This document shows positions 18,327 through 26,707 of a stretch of 64,000 nt of DNA, one piece after another (the stretch's first letter is position 1; each line of letters begins with the position of its first letter). The stretch lies in NCBI GenBank assembly GCA_963806455.1, contig CAWDXZ010000004.1:226684-290683 (forward strand), in the 5' to 3' direction. Source of the DNA: Bog-756 sp963806455. GTDB taxonomy: Bacteria; Actinomycetota; Acidimicrobiia; Acidimicrobiales; RAAP-2. Made by a program: the position numbers and the translations under genes. The notes below the pieces were generated by a model that was not told the origin of the DNA, made no database searches, and worked only from the letters and a program-made list of their open reading frames with translations.

Positions 18327-18426
18327 TACCATCGTCGCTCTCCGGCGACGGCCGCGCGTGCCCGGCCCGGCGAGAGCCCGGACCGTGCAGTCCCGGACGG
18401 CGAAGCCCCGGACCGTGAAAGGGAGG
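18327..18426 (+). promoter_or_regulatory. Putative -10 box and RBS of the GH1 gene
   Basis: TACCAT at 18327-18332 fits the -10 pattern seen elsewhere in this window. A strong GGGAGG ribosome site at 18421-18426 lies just before TTG 18430. The RBS argues for TTG 18430 over GTG 18358 or GTG 18415. Confidence 0.4.
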
Positions 18427-18429
18427 ACC

Positions 18430-19911
18430 TTGCCCCCGACGCCGCCCCCCACGACCAGTGGCGCCGGGCTGCCCGAGGGGTTCCTCTTCGGGGTGGCCAC
18501 CGCCGGGTTCCAGGTCGAGGGAGGCTACAACGGGCCCGGCCAGCCGGCCAACAACTGGCTGGCCTGGGAGCAGGTGGGCCGGGTGGAGCCCTCGGGCAAC
18601 GCGGTGGGCTTCTTCGACCGGCCCGAGGAGGCGCTCGATCGTGCCCGGGCCCTGGGGTGCAACAGCTTCCGGCTGGGCGTGGAGTGGGCCCGGGTGGTCC
18701 CCGACGAGCGGGGCACCGACGCCGCCGCCCTGGCCCGGTACGTGCGGATCGTGGACGAATGCGTGGCGCGGGGGCTCGTCCCCCTGGTCACACTGCACCA
18801 CTTCACCCATCCGGACTGGTTGGGGGTCGACTTCTGGCTGCGGCCCGACGCCCCCGACCGCTTCCGGCAATGGGCCGAGGTGGCCGTCGGGGCCCTGGCT
18901 CCGGCCGTGCGCCACTGGGTCACGCTCAACGAGATCAACGTGCTCGCCCTCAACTCATGGCTGCTCGGCGCGTTCCCACCGGGTCGGATCCTGTCCGTCC
19001 CGGACAGTGTCGTTGCCCTCGACAACCTGTTGACCGCCCACGTCCTCGGCTACGAGGTGATCCACCGGGCACGTCCCGACGCCGTCGTCACCACCAACAA
19101 CGCCTGTCTGAGCCTCTACGCCCAGGACCGCATGCTCACCGACCTCCTCCTCGCCCGGGGGGCAGGGGTCGACCGCGGCGACGTGGACGACTGGCTGGAG
19201 GAGCGCCGCCACCGACACGACCGCTGTCTCCCCGCCGGCCCCGGGGAACGGTTGCTGCGCCGGATCAGCGCGGCGGCGGCACCGTACGGAGCGGCGGCGG
19301 CCCGGCGCCGGGGACGCGCCGGCACCGGCCTCCCGCGCCGGGCGCTCGACGCCGTCTACGAGAGCCCCCACCGGCGCACGCTCGATGCGGTGGCCATCGA
19401 CTACTACGACCCGCAGTCCGCCCGGCATTTCCGGCTGCCCGGTCACCCGACGGCCGGTGGACGGGGCTACCTGCCCGTCCGGGAGCTCTGGGACGACGTA
19501 CCCGATCCGGGCGGACTGGCCCGCTGGCTGTCGGACCAGCACGCATTGGCCCCGGGGCTCCCGCTGTGGGTGGTGGAGAACGGCCTGTGCAACCGGGTGC
19601 GCCACGGGCGTTCGTACCCCCGCCTCGACGGGTGGGAGCGCCCGCGTTATCTGCGGGAGAACATCGCCGCCGTGATGTCGGCCCTCGACCACGGAGTGCC
19701 GGTCGGGGGGTACTGGCACTGGTCGCTCATGGACAACTACGAATGGGGCTCGTACCAACCCCGGTTCGGCATCCACGGCATCGACCGCCATCGCGGCGAG
19801 CACGGGACCACGTGGCTGGAGACCGACGCCCTCGGTGCCGACGCCGCCGGCGCCTACCACCGGATCATCGCCGGCCTCCGCGCCGGCGACCGTTCGGTGC
19901 TGCGGAGCTGA
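18430..19911 (+). CDS. Glycoside hydrolase family 1 (beta-glucosidase-like)
   Basis: A retaining glycosidase of about 493 residues. It has the N-terminal GH1 block GFLFGVATAGFQVEGG, the acid/base Glu in VTLNEINVL near 167 (usually NEP, here NEI) and the nucleophile Glu in LWVVENGLCN near 382. The active-site ending WHWSLMDNYEWGSYQPRFG is intact. No signal peptide is seen, so it acts inside the cell. The start is TTG with a strong RBS; longer forms from GTG 18358 or 18415 would add a basic Pro/Arg tail. It is convergent with the next gene, 7 bp away. The sugar substrate is unknown; NEI in place of NEP is unusual. Confidence 0.85.
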   Translation: MPPTPPPTTSGAGLPEGFLFGVATAGFQVEGGYNGPGQPANNWLAWEQVGRVEPSGNAVGFFDRPEEALDRARALGCNSFRLGVEWARVVPDERGTDAAALARYVRIVDECVARGLVPLVTLHHFTHPDWLGVDFWLRPDAPDRFRQWAEVAVGALAPAVRHWVTLNEINVLALNSWLLGAFPPGRILSVPDSVVALDNLLTAHVLGYEVIHRARPDAVVTTNNACLSLYAQDRMLTDLLLARGAGVDRGDVDDWLEERRHRHDRCLPAGPGERLLRRISAAAAPYGAAAARRRGRAGTGLPRRALDAVYESPHRRTLDAVAIDYYDPQSARHFRLPGHPTAGGRGYLPVRELWDDVPDPGGLARWLSDQHALAPGLPLWVVENGLCNRVRHGRSYPRLDGWERPRYLRENIAAVMSALDHGVPVGGYWHWSLMDNYEWGSYQPRFGIHGIDRHRGEHGTTWLETDALGADAAGAYHRIIAGLRAGDRSVLRS

Positions 19912-19918
19912 GGCCGGT

Positions 19919-20890
19919 TCAGCCGCCGACCGTCCGGCCGAGGTCCCCCAGAACCTGCTCGGCCTGCTCCACGATCTGTGCCACCAGGCTGGCGGCCGGA
20001 ATGAGGGTCTGGATGGCCCCGACCCCCTGCCCGGTCGGATAGCACTCGCGGGCGGGGTCGATGCCCTCGGTGTCCTCCCCCCCGCCCAGGTGGAATGCGC
20101 CGTCGTTCATGGACCGGCCGAGCTGACCCGGGAAAGGGCTGAGCTCCGACGGGTGCTCGTCGAAGAAGTCCGTGTACTCGTTGCGGACCACCCGCATGGT
20201 CTTCCCCGAGAAGGCCCGGCTGATGGTGGTGCCATCCTCCCTGGTCCGGATCAGGGCGTCCTTGTAGCCGGCCACGCTGCGGGCCTCGGGGGTGGCGATG
20301 AAGCGGGTGCCGATCCACACCCCGTCGGCGCCGAGGGCCAGCGCGGCGGCCAGGCCGCGGCCGTCGACGATGCCGCCCGCCGCCACCACCGGGATGTCGG
20401 TCCCGACGGCGTCGACGATCTGGGGTACCAGTGGCATCGTGGCCACCAGACCGGTGTGGCCACCGGCCTCGGTGCCCTGGGCCACCACGATGTCGCAACC
20501 GGCCTCGAGGGCCCGGCGGGCGTGGTCGACCTTGCCGCACATGTTGACCACCAGCACGTCGTGGCGGTGGCACAGGTCGACCACCTCCGAGGGGACCCCC
20601 AGCCCGGCCACGAAGACCGAGGCCCCCCCTTCGATGACCTCGGCCACCTGACCCTCCATGTCGCCGGGCATGGCGGTCAGCAGGTCGACGCCGAAGGGCT
20701 TGTCGGTGGCGGCGCGCACGGCGGCGATCTCGGCCACCATCCGCTCGCGGCTCATGGTCGAGGCGCCGAGACAGCCGAAGCCCCCGGCCTCGGACACCGC
20801 CGTGACCAGGGGCGCGTACGACACGCCGCCCATGCCGGCCAGCATCACCGGGTGCTCGATCCCGAGCGCTTCGGTCAATCGTGTCTTCAC
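19919..20890 (-). CDS. NAD(P)H-dependent flavin oxidoreductase, nitronate monooxygenase family
   Basis: A 323-residue FMN-binding TIM-barrel protein. Family marks are HPVMLAGMGGVSYAPLV, GFGCLGAS, a VVAQGTEAGGHTG flavin/phosphate loop with the active His region, and VVAAGGIVDGRGLAAAL. It may be a true nitronate monooxygenase or a reductase such as the steroid-pathway IpdC; the sequence alone does not decide. A paralogue lies at 51175-52314. The start is GTG 20890 with a GAGGAGAG site upstream. Confidence 0.8.
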   Translation of the reverse strand: MKTRLTEALGIEHPVMLAGMGGVSYAPLVTAVSEAGGFGCLGASTMSRERMVAEIAAVRAATDKPFGVDLLTAMPGDMEGQVAEVIEGGASVFVAGLGVPSEVVDLCHRHDVLVVNMCGKVDHARRALEAGCDIVVAQGTEAGGHTGLVATMPLVPQIVDAVGTDIPVVAAGGIVDGRGLAAALALGADGVWIGTRFIATPEARSVAGYKDALIRTREDGTTISRAFSGKTMRVVRNEYTDFFDEHPSELSPFPGQLGRSMNDGAFHLGGGEDTEGIDPARECYPTGQGVGAIQTLIPAASLVAQIVEQAEQVLGDLGRTVGG

Positions 20891-20982
20891 GCCCGTCTCT
20901 CCTCGTCCTCGACGTCGTCCGGTCGCACCACCACGTCCGGGCCCAGGGGCACCATAGGCCGGACCCGTCCCCGGCGAGGCGG

Positions 20983-21261
20983 TCAGACGAGGTAGGGGCA
21001 GTGGCGGCAGCCCGACTGGCAACAGGCCGACCGGCTCAACAGATGGGCGGCCGTCATCACGAAGAGGCCCGTCTCGGGGTCGGCGTAGCCCGGTGACCCC
21101 TCCTCCATGGCCGACCGGTGGGCGGCGAGGATGTCGGCCCGGCGCGGGTGCGACGGAGACAGGCGCGACGGGTGCGGCTGGTCGAGGGGCCGGCCCGACG
21201 ACGACGGGGCCGGGACGGGTGGCTCCGGGGCCGGCTCGGACGGCACGGTCGGGTGCGACAT
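20983..21261 (-). CDS. DUF5522-like small Cys-rich protein
   Basis: A 92-residue protein with a Pro/Ser-rich N-terminus. The conserved C-terminal part is GYADPETGLFVMTAAHLLSR followed by CCQSGCRHCPY. The CCxSGCxHCPY ending is the hallmark of the DUF5522 family. The four cysteines suggest a metal or Fe-S site (inference). Its role is unknown. It lies 27 bp downstream of the exporter gene on the same strand. Confidence 0.7.
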   Translation of the reverse strand: MSHPTVPSEPAPEPPVPAPSSSGRPLDQPHPSRLSPSHPRRADILAAHRSAMEEGSPGYADPETGLFVMTAAHLLSRSACCQSGCRHCPYLV

Positions 21262-21288
21262 CGGCGGGAACGGGCCGGCGGGGCCGCC

Positions 21289-22944
21289 CTAACCGGACGG
21301 AGCCCCGGTCGTCGACTGCCGCCGGTCGAGAGCCGGGCCCGTCGCCCGCCGGGGCGGCCGCCGTGGGCCACCGGGGGGAGCGGCCCCGTCGAGGCCCTCC
21401 ACCGGCAGGGGGATGTCCGCCGCGTAGCTCGGCACGAAGTCGCGCTGGCGGACGAGGGCCAGCGTCCCGAGCGACCCGACCAGCGCGACGACGGTGGCGA
21501 TGGCCATGAGATGGTTGAAGGTGGTGGTGAACCCTGCCTGGTAGGCGCTGAGCAGCGCGTGCCTGACGGCGCCGTTGCCGTCGCCGGCGGCCGCCTGCCG
21601 AACGGCGCCGTCGGCGACGGCCCCGGCCAGGCGGCTCCCGCCATGGGCCGCCACCGCCCGGCCGACGGGGGAGCGCCCCAGGGCGTCGAGGGTGTTGGGC
21701 CCGATCTGGCCCACGAACACCGCCCCGAGGCCGGCGATGCCGGTGGCGATCCCGACCTGTCGGAAGGTGCTCGACGATCCGGTGGACATCCCGCTGCGCT
21801 CCGGCGGCACCACCGACACGGTGGCCGAGGCCAGCACCGGGTTGGTGATCCCGACGCCGACGCCGGCCACGATGAAGCCGGGCAGCAGCACCGTCCAGGC
21901 CGAGGTGGCCCGGACATCGGTCATGAGGTAGCAGCCCGACGCCACCAGCAACAGGCCGAGGCCGAGGAGGAAGCGGGCATGCACCCGGACGGTGAGCTTG
22001 CCGGCGATGGGGGCCACGATGAAGGCCAGCATGGTGATGGGCAGGAATCGGAGCCCGGCGGCGAACGGCCCGTATCCCAGGACCTCCTGGAGGTAGAGCG
22101 TGAGATAGAGGAACATGGCGAAGATCGAGGCGGACAGGGTGAACGAGGCGAGCGACACCCCGACCATGGCCGGCCGCTTGAAGAGGGTGAGGTCGAGCAT
22201 CGGGTCGGGGCCCTTCCACTCGGCGAGGAGGAACACCGCCATCAGGGTGCAAGAGCCGACCAGCAGTCCCACGATCGACGGGCTGCTCCATCCCCGGGCG
22301 TTGCCCTGGAGGAGAGCGAAGACCAGCATGAACAGGGAGCCCGAGAAGGTGACGAATCCGACCCAGTCGACCCGGCGGGTGGCCGGGTCCCGCGAGTCGG
22401 CGACCTTGGTCCAGGTGATGAGGGTGGCCCCCACCCCGATCGGGAGGTTCACGAAGAAGATCCAGCGCCAGCCGATCCCACCGGTGATGGCCCCGCCGAC
22501 CAGGGGACCCACCGCCACCGCGCCCCCCACGACGGCCCCGTACACCCCGAAGGCGGTGCCTCGCTCCCGACCGGAGAAGGCGTTGGCGATGAGCGCCAGC
22601 GAGGTGGCGAACATGATGGCTCCGCCCACGCCCTGGACGCCGCGGCAGAGGTTGAGCATGAGCGCGTCGGTGGACAGACCGCAGAGCAGGGAGGAGACGG
22701 AGAAGACGGCCACCCCGACGGCGTAGACGCCGCGCCGGCCGAACATGTCGCCGAGCACGCCGGCGGTGAGAAGGAAGGCGGCCAGGGTGAGGGCATAGGC
22801 ATCGATCACCCATTGCAGATCCGAGAACGAGGCGTGCAGGGACTGCTGGATGTCCGGGAGGGCCACGTTGACGACGGTGATGTCGAGCAGCAGCATGAAC
22901 GTGCCGGTGCACACGCCGATGAGGGTCCACCATTTGCGGTCCAT
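21289..22944 (-). CDS. MFS transporter, DHA2 family (14 TM drug exporter)
   Basis: A 551-residue major facilitator of the EmrB/QacA type with 14 predicted helices. The DHA2 signature LLLDITVVNVALPDIQQSL is at residues 18-36, followed by the loop 2-3 motif GDMFGRRGVY and GIGWRWIFFVNLPIGV. It probably exports a hydrophobic or drug-like compound by proton antiport; the substrate is unknown. ATG 22944 was chosen because homology begins at MDRKWWTL. The C-terminal ~40 residues are basic and Pro-rich. A 7-bp-arm inverted repeat lies 16-37 bp upstream. Confidence 0.88.
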   Translation of the reverse strand: MDRKWWTLIGVCTGTFMLLLDITVVNVALPDIQQSLHASFSDLQWVIDAYALTLAAFLLTAGVLGDMFGRRGVYAVGVAVFSVSSLLCGLSTDALMLNLCRGVQGVGGAIMFATSLALIANAFSGRERGTAFGVYGAVVGGAVAVGPLVGGAITGGIGWRWIFFVNLPIGVGATLITWTKVADSRDPATRRVDWVGFVTFSGSLFMLVFALLQGNARGWSSPSIVGLLVGSCTLMAVFLLAEWKGPDPMLDLTLFKRPAMVGVSLASFTLSASIFAMFLYLTLYLQEVLGYGPFAAGLRFLPITMLAFIVAPIAGKLTVRVHARFLLGLGLLLVASGCYLMTDVRATSAWTVLLPGFIVAGVGVGITNPVLASATVSVVPPERSGMSTGSSSTFRQVGIATGIAGLGAVFVGQIGPNTLDALGRSPVGRAVAAHGGSRLAGAVADGAVRQAAAGDGNGAVRHALLSAYQAGFTTTFNHLMAIATVVALVGSLGTLALVRQRDFVPSYAADIPLPVEGLDGAAPPGGPRRPPRRATGPALDRRQSTTGAPSG

Positions 22945-22959
22945 CGCACCACCCCCGGT

Positions 22960-22981
22960 CCACCGGTCCGGTGCCCGGTGG
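22960..22981. promoter_or_regulatory. Inverted repeat upstream of the MFS gene
   Basis: CCACCGG (22960-22966) and CCGGTGG (22975-22981) are perfect 7-bp arms around an 8-nt centre. It sits 16 bp upstream of the exporter ATG and could be an operator. A TATACA-like -10 on the minus strand lies further out near 23071-23076. This is GC-rich sequence, so chance is possible. Confidence 0.3.
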
Positions 22982-23104
22982 CACCTCGCCCCGCCGACCG
23001 GTGGGCGGACGAGGCGTTCCTTCCCCGGGGCCGTGATCTCTACCGGGCAGGGCGTGGACCGACAGGGCATGTATAGACCACGGGCCGGGGCAGGGCAACG
23101 ATCC

Positions 23105-23143
23105 GCGGACCGCCGGTCCGAGGGGCGACGACCGGCGGTCCGC
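23105..23143 (-). terminator. Stem-loop terminator downstream of the ABC exporter operon
   Basis: A perfect 14-bp inverted repeat, arms 23105-23118 and 23130-23143 with an 11-nt loop, lies directly after the permease stop at 23148. There is no T-run, as is common for terminators in GC-rich actinobacteria. Confidence 0.65.
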
Positions 23144-23147
23144 CGGC

Positions 23148-23945
23148 TCAGGTGATGTCGCGCTCGGTGAGGATGTAGGACCCGATGGCGGCGAAGGCGA
23201 GCCCGTAGAACAACATGAGCAGGGTTCCCTCCCACCAATTGAACAGACCGAAACGCATCCCGGGCCCGCGGGTCAGGTTGGAGGCGGCGCTGGCCGCGCC
23301 GGTGGGTACCCACCGCTCGGCGCCGTGGACCAGGCTGACCAGGATGCCTTCGAGGATGATGAACCACCCGAGGCAGACCACGATCGCCGCCACCTGGTTG
23401 GTGAGCACCGAGCCCACCCCCACGCCCAAGACGGCGAACAGGGCGAAGACGAGGATCATGCCCGGCGCCACAGCCGGGATCTGGCGGGCCATGTCAGTGA
23501 AGGACCCTCCCCGGGCGGCCAGGGTGAGCCCGCCGCCGATCACGGTGGCCACCAGCATCACGACGGCCAGCGCCGCGCCCATGATGGCCGAGGTCAACAG
23601 CTTCGCCCCGACGAACCGGGGGCGCCGCGGCGTGACGAGGAACGAGGTGGTGACGGTCTTGTGGCGGAATTCGGAGGTCACGCACAGCACTCCGAGCAAG
23701 AGGGCCAAGAGGTAGCCGGTGAACCCCGCGCCCACCAGGTTGCGGAGTTGTTGGGTGGTGTGGGGCACGGTGTAGCCCGGCGAGACGAACGTCCCGCCGC
23801 CGTTCGGGCCGCCGTTGGCGTCGCCGTGGCTGAGGAAGATGGCGAGGATCAGCAGTCCGTCGACGATCAGGGCGATGCCGGTGAGCACCCAGGGCACGGC
23901 CGTGGTCCGCATCTTGAGCCATTCGGCGCGGATGCCGGTGATCAC
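23148..23945 (-). CDS. ABC-2 type transporter permease
   Basis: A 265-residue integral membrane protein with about six helices (for example VPWVLTGIALIVDGLLILAI, GYLLALLLGVLCVTSEFRHK, IMGAALAVVMLVATVIGGGL, AAIVVCLGWFIILEGILVSL). The SEFRHKTVTTSFLVTPRR loop is typical of ABC-2 permeases. It forms an exporter with the ATPase encoded directly upstream. GTG 23945 overlaps the ATPase stop as GTGA. The substrate is unknown. Confidence 0.85.
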   Translation of the reverse strand: MITGIRAEWLKMRTTAVPWVLTGIALIVDGLLILAIFLSHGDANGGPNGGGTFVSPGYTVPHTTQQLRNLVGAGFTGYLLALLLGVLCVTSEFRHKTVTTSFLVTPRRPRFVGAKLLTSAIMGAALAVVMLVATVIGGGLTLAARGGSFTDMARQIPAVAPGMILVFALFAVLGVGVGSVLTNQVAAIVVCLGWFIILEGILVSLVHGAERWVPTGAASAASNLTRGPGMRFGLFNWWEGTLLMLFYGLAFAAIGSYILTERDIT

Positions 23946-24928
23946 GATGGGGTCCCGTATCCCGTAGGCGGCCCCGGCCCGGCGAACCCGGCCGGCTGGG
24001 GCCGGGCTCGGGCCAGCCGTGGATCCGGTGCGTCGAACCCGTGGGTCAGGCTGAGGAAGACGTCCTCCAGGCTTCCCCCCTCGTAGCCCAGCTCGTAGAG
24101 GACGATCTGGTGCTGGGCGGCGAGCGGGCCGAACCACTCGGGGGTGGCGCCGTCGATCGCCATGACGTCCGGGGCGAGCTGACGGTAGGCGACGGGGATG
24201 GACTCGAGCACGGCGATCAGGCGGGGCAGCTCCGGCGACCGGACCCGCAGCCCCGTATGGGTCCCGGACCGGCTGGCCAGCTCGGCCAGGGTGGTCTGGA
24301 GGACCAGCCTGCCGTGGGACACGATGACGACGTCGTCGACGGTCTCCTCCATCTCGGACAGCAGGTGGGACGAGACCAGCACGGCGTGGCCGATCGAGGC
24401 CTGGTGCCGGATGAAGGTGCGCAGCCACTGGATCCCCTGGGGGTCGAGCCCGTTGGCGGGCTCGTCGAGGATGAGGATCTCCGGCTCGCCGAGCAGGGCG
24501 GTGGCCAGCTGGAGCCGCTGCCGCATGCCGAGCGAGAACTTCCCCACCCGTCGCCGGGCCACGTCGGACAGGCCGACCAGCTCGAGCGTCTCGTGCACCC
24601 GGCTGAGGGGCAGCTTGGCCCCGATGGCCACCGACTTGAGGTGGTCCTCGGCCCGCCTCGACGGATGGAAGCTGGTGGCCTCGAGGACGGCGCCCACATG
24701 GTGGACGGGGTGGTCCAGGTCCACGTAGCGGCGCCCGCTGAAGGTGGCCGACCCCCCGGTCGCCGACACCAGGCCGAGGAGGATGCGCAAGGTGGTCGTC
24801 TTGCCCGAGCCGTTGGGGCCGAGGAAGCCGGTCACCCGTCCGGACACCACCTCGAAGCTCAGGTCGTCGACGGCCCGAACTGGCCCGAACTGTTTGGACA
24901 GCCCGTGGATCTCGATGGCCGAGGGCAT
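23942..24928 (-). CDS. ABC transporter ATP-binding protein
   Basis: A 328-residue ATPase. Walker A is GPNGSGKTTTLR near 40, the signature motif is FSLGMRQRLQLA, Walker B is LILDEPANGLDPQG, and the H-loop is VLVSSHLLSEME. The domain plan and C-terminal extension match the multidrug/antibiotic-type ABC-2 exporters. ATG 24928 begins MPSAIEIHGLSKQFG; no RBS is seen, so the transcript may be leaderless. It is coupled to the permease by a 4-nt overlap. Confidence 0.9.
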   Translation of the reverse strand: MPSAIEIHGLSKQFGPVRAVDDLSFEVVSGRVTGFLGPNGSGKTTTLRILLGLVSATGGSATFSGRRYVDLDHPVHHVGAVLEATSFHPSRRAEDHLKSVAIGAKLPLSRVHETLELVGLSDVARRRVGKFSLGMRQRLQLATALLGEPEILILDEPANGLDPQGIQWLRTFIRHQASIGHAVLVSSHLLSEMEETVDDVVIVSHGRLVLQTTLAELASRSGTHTGLRVRSPELPRLIAVLESIPVAYRQLAPDVMAIDGATPEWFGPLAAQHQIVLYELGYEGGSLEDVFLSLTHGFDAPDPRLARARPQPAGFAGPGPPTGYGTPS

Positions 24929-25077
24929 GCCAGACGGTACCCGATGGCACGGTGACCACCGGGTCATCGGGTACCGGTCGACGTGGGCCGGAGAGGTCGT
25001 CAGCCCCGGCGACCGGTGCCCGATGCCCGTTCACGCCGGCCGGACGCCGAGCCGACGATCAGGTGGCAGCGCGACGA

Positions 25078-25103
25078 TCAGATGGCGGCTGTCAGATGGC
25101 GGC
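25078..25103. repeat. 12-bp direct repeat at the stop codon of the KstR-like gene
   Basis: TCAGATGGCGGC occurs at 25078-25089 and again at 25092-25103, the second copy covering the last codons and stop of the TetR gene. It is one of several short tandem duplications at gene ends in this window. Confidence 0.8.
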
Positions 25104-25694
25104 GTAGATGTCGCTCGGGAGCAGCAGCCCGACCGCCACCACCAGCTCGTCGTGGACCCGGCCCATGTTGCTCCAGCCGTTGACCCAGCCGACGAGGGCC
25201 GAGTACCAGACGTGGCCGAGGATGCGGGCCCGGTCGCTCAGGTCGGGCGGGTGGGGCTCGCCGATGGCCCGGGTGATGATGCCCTCCATGACCACCGACA
25301 CCTGCTGTTGGCACTCGATGGCGGCCGGATCGGGTGAGGCCAGGGCGATGAACACCGCGCCGACCAGTTGGGGCTGGCGTCCCATCGACCGCAGCGCCCG
25401 GTCCAGCACGTCGATGACCCGGGCCCCGGCCGTGTCCCCCTGGGCCGGGAGCTGGGCCAGGCGGGCGTCCAGCTGCTCCACCCAGTGCACGAGCGCCGCC
25501 GCCAGCAGATGGTCCTTGCTGGTGAAGTAGCGGTAGACGGTGCCCATGGCCACGTCGGCCCGCGCCGCCACGTCGCGCATCTGGACGGCCTCGTACCCAC
25601 CGTCCAGCCCGAGCGCCATGGCCGCGTCGAGCACCCGCTGCCTCCGGGCGTGCTGGGCCCGCGTCAGGGACCGCGGCGCCGGACGGTTCGCCAT
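25092..25694 (-). CDS. TetR-family regulator, KstR-like
   Basis: A 200-residue repressor-type protein. The DNA-binding half reads GGYEAVQMRDVAARADVAMG and TVYRYFTSKDHLLAAAL, very close to what I recall of mycobacterial KstR, the cholesterol-catabolism repressor whose ligand is a steroid acyl-CoA. The C-terminal ligand domain keeps length and pattern (VWYSALVGWVNGW). It is divergent from a second TetR gene with 170 bp between. Steroid or acyl-CoA sensing is inferred from the resemblance and from the ipd genes at 51-55 kb. Confidence 0.8.
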   Translation of the reverse strand: MANRPAPRSLTRAQHARRQRVLDAAMALGLDGGYEAVQMRDVAARADVAMGTVYRYFTSKDHLLAAALVHWVEQLDARLAQLPAQGDTAGARVIDVLDRALRSMGRQPQLVGAVFIALASPDPAAIECQQQVSVVMEGIITRAIGEPHPPDLSDRARILGHVWYSALVGWVNGWSNMGRVHDELVVAVGLLLPSDIYAAI

Positions 25695-25736
25695 GACCGC
25701 CAACCCTACTTCGCCTGGGCTTTCGCCCCGGCTCCC

Positions 25737-25812
25737 GGCCGACACGCTGGGGCCCCCGGCCCCGCCATCGGCCCGGGTCCCGCCATCGGCCCCCGGCCCC
25801 GGCGTGTCGGCC
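25737..25812. repeat. Wide 11-bp inverted repeat between the divergent TetR genes
   Basis: GGCCGACACGC (25737-25747) and GCGTGTCGGCC (25802-25812) are perfect inverted arms 54 bp apart. They could be two binding half-sites placed for DNA looping, or a long hairpin. The centre holds a direct repeat of a CCCGCCATCGGCCC-like unit. Confidence 0.4.
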
Positions 25813-25813
25813 G

Positions 25814-25838
25814 CCCACCTGACGCCCCGTCATGTGGG
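25814..25838. promoter_or_regulatory. TetR operator (site 1) in front of the second TetR gene
   Basis: A 25-bp palindrome with one mismatched pair; its core is CTGACGCCCCGTCAT (25819-25833). It spans the expected -35 of the promoter whose -10 is TACCAT at 25851-25856 and lies 27 bp before ATG 25865, as expected for autorepression. The core matches four other sites in the window (31072, 32925, 38934, 54923). Confidence 0.6.
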
Positions 25839-25850
25839 GGCGCCCCTCGG

Positions 25851-25856
25851 TACCAT
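25851..25856 (+). promoter_or_regulatory. -10 box of the second TetR gene
   Basis: TACCAT lies 8 nt before ATG 25865 with no RBS between, which suggests a leaderless transcript. The same TACCAT box precedes the CHAP-repeat protein gene at 41353. Confidence 0.5.
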
Positions 25857-25864
25857 GGTCGGCC

Positions 25865-26707
25865 ATGGCCGTGGCCGAGGATCCCGAGCTGATCGCCACC
25901 ACCGACGGCCGGGTCCCCGGCCGCCGGGGCCGGGCCACCCGCCAGCGACTGCTGGAGTGCACGGCCGAGCTGCTGGTGGCGACACCCTGGCGCTCGATCA
26001 AGGTCATCGACATCGCCCGGGAGGCGGGTACGTCGCCCGCCACCTTCTACCAGTACTTCGAGAACGTGGAGGCGGCCATCACCGTCCTGGCCGAGGAGCT
26101 GGTGGAGGGGGCGGGCGTGCTGGCCGGCCTGGTGGACGGTGACTGGTCCGAGGGAGCCAGCTGGTCGACGGCGGTGGCGGTGGTCCGGGGTTTCATGGAC
26201 TACTGGGAGTCCAACCGGGCCGTGTTCCGGGTGGTCGAGCTGACCACGGTCGAGGGGGACCTGCGCTTCCAGGGGCTCCGGGTCCGGGCGCTCAACGCGG
26301 TCACCGTCACCCTGGCCCGGGTCATCGCCACCCACGGCGGGCCCTCCGGGTCGCCGGCCGGCTCCGACCCCATGGCCGCCGCCGGCACCCTCATTGCCAT
26401 GCTCGCCCAGGTGGCCGGGCACCGGTACGGCTTCGAGTTCTGGGGCATCCGCACCGCCTCACTGGTGGACAGCCAGGCCCGCCTGCTCCATTGGTCGGTC
26501 ACGGGCCGGGAAGCACCGGCCGGTGTGCGGGTGCCGGGCTCGGAGGTGCCACTGCCTCGCACCGGGCCCGTGGTGGGGGGAGGGGCGGCCTCGGCCCGCA
26601 CCGCCGAGTTGAAGGCGGCCTCGGCCAAGGCGGCCTCCCACCGCCAGGAGGGCGAAGAGCCGGGGCGGGGCGCCGGGGGGCGGGTCAGCGCACCGCCACC
26701 GGGTTGA
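25865..26707 (+). CDS. TetR-family regulator with C-terminal extension
   Basis: A 280-residue protein. The helix-turn-helix lies at about residues 22-75 (RQRLLECTAELLVATPW, VIDIAREAGTSPATFYQYFE). The ligand domain follows. It is longer than a usual TetR (about 200 residues) because of an Ala/Gly/Pro-rich tail of about 50 residues from PVVGGGAASARTAELKAASA. A strong palindromic operator overlaps its promoter, so it is probably autorepressed and is the best local candidate to bind the matching sites upstream of the catabolic genes (inference). Its 3' end overlaps the convergent cyclase gene by 23 bp. Confidence 0.8.
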   Translation: MAVAEDPELIATTDGRVPGRRGRATRQRLLECTAELLVATPWRSIKVIDIAREAGTSPATFYQYFENVEAAITVLAEELVEGAGVLAGLVDGDWSEGASWSTAVAVVRGFMDYWESNRAVFRVVELTTVEGDLRFQGLRVRALNAVTVTLARVIATHGGPSGSPAGSDPMAAAGTLIAMLAQVAGHRYGFEFWGIRTASLVDSQARLLHWSVTGREAPAGVRVPGSEVPLPRTGPVVGGGAASARTAELKAASAKAASHRQEGEEPGRGAGGRVSAPPPG

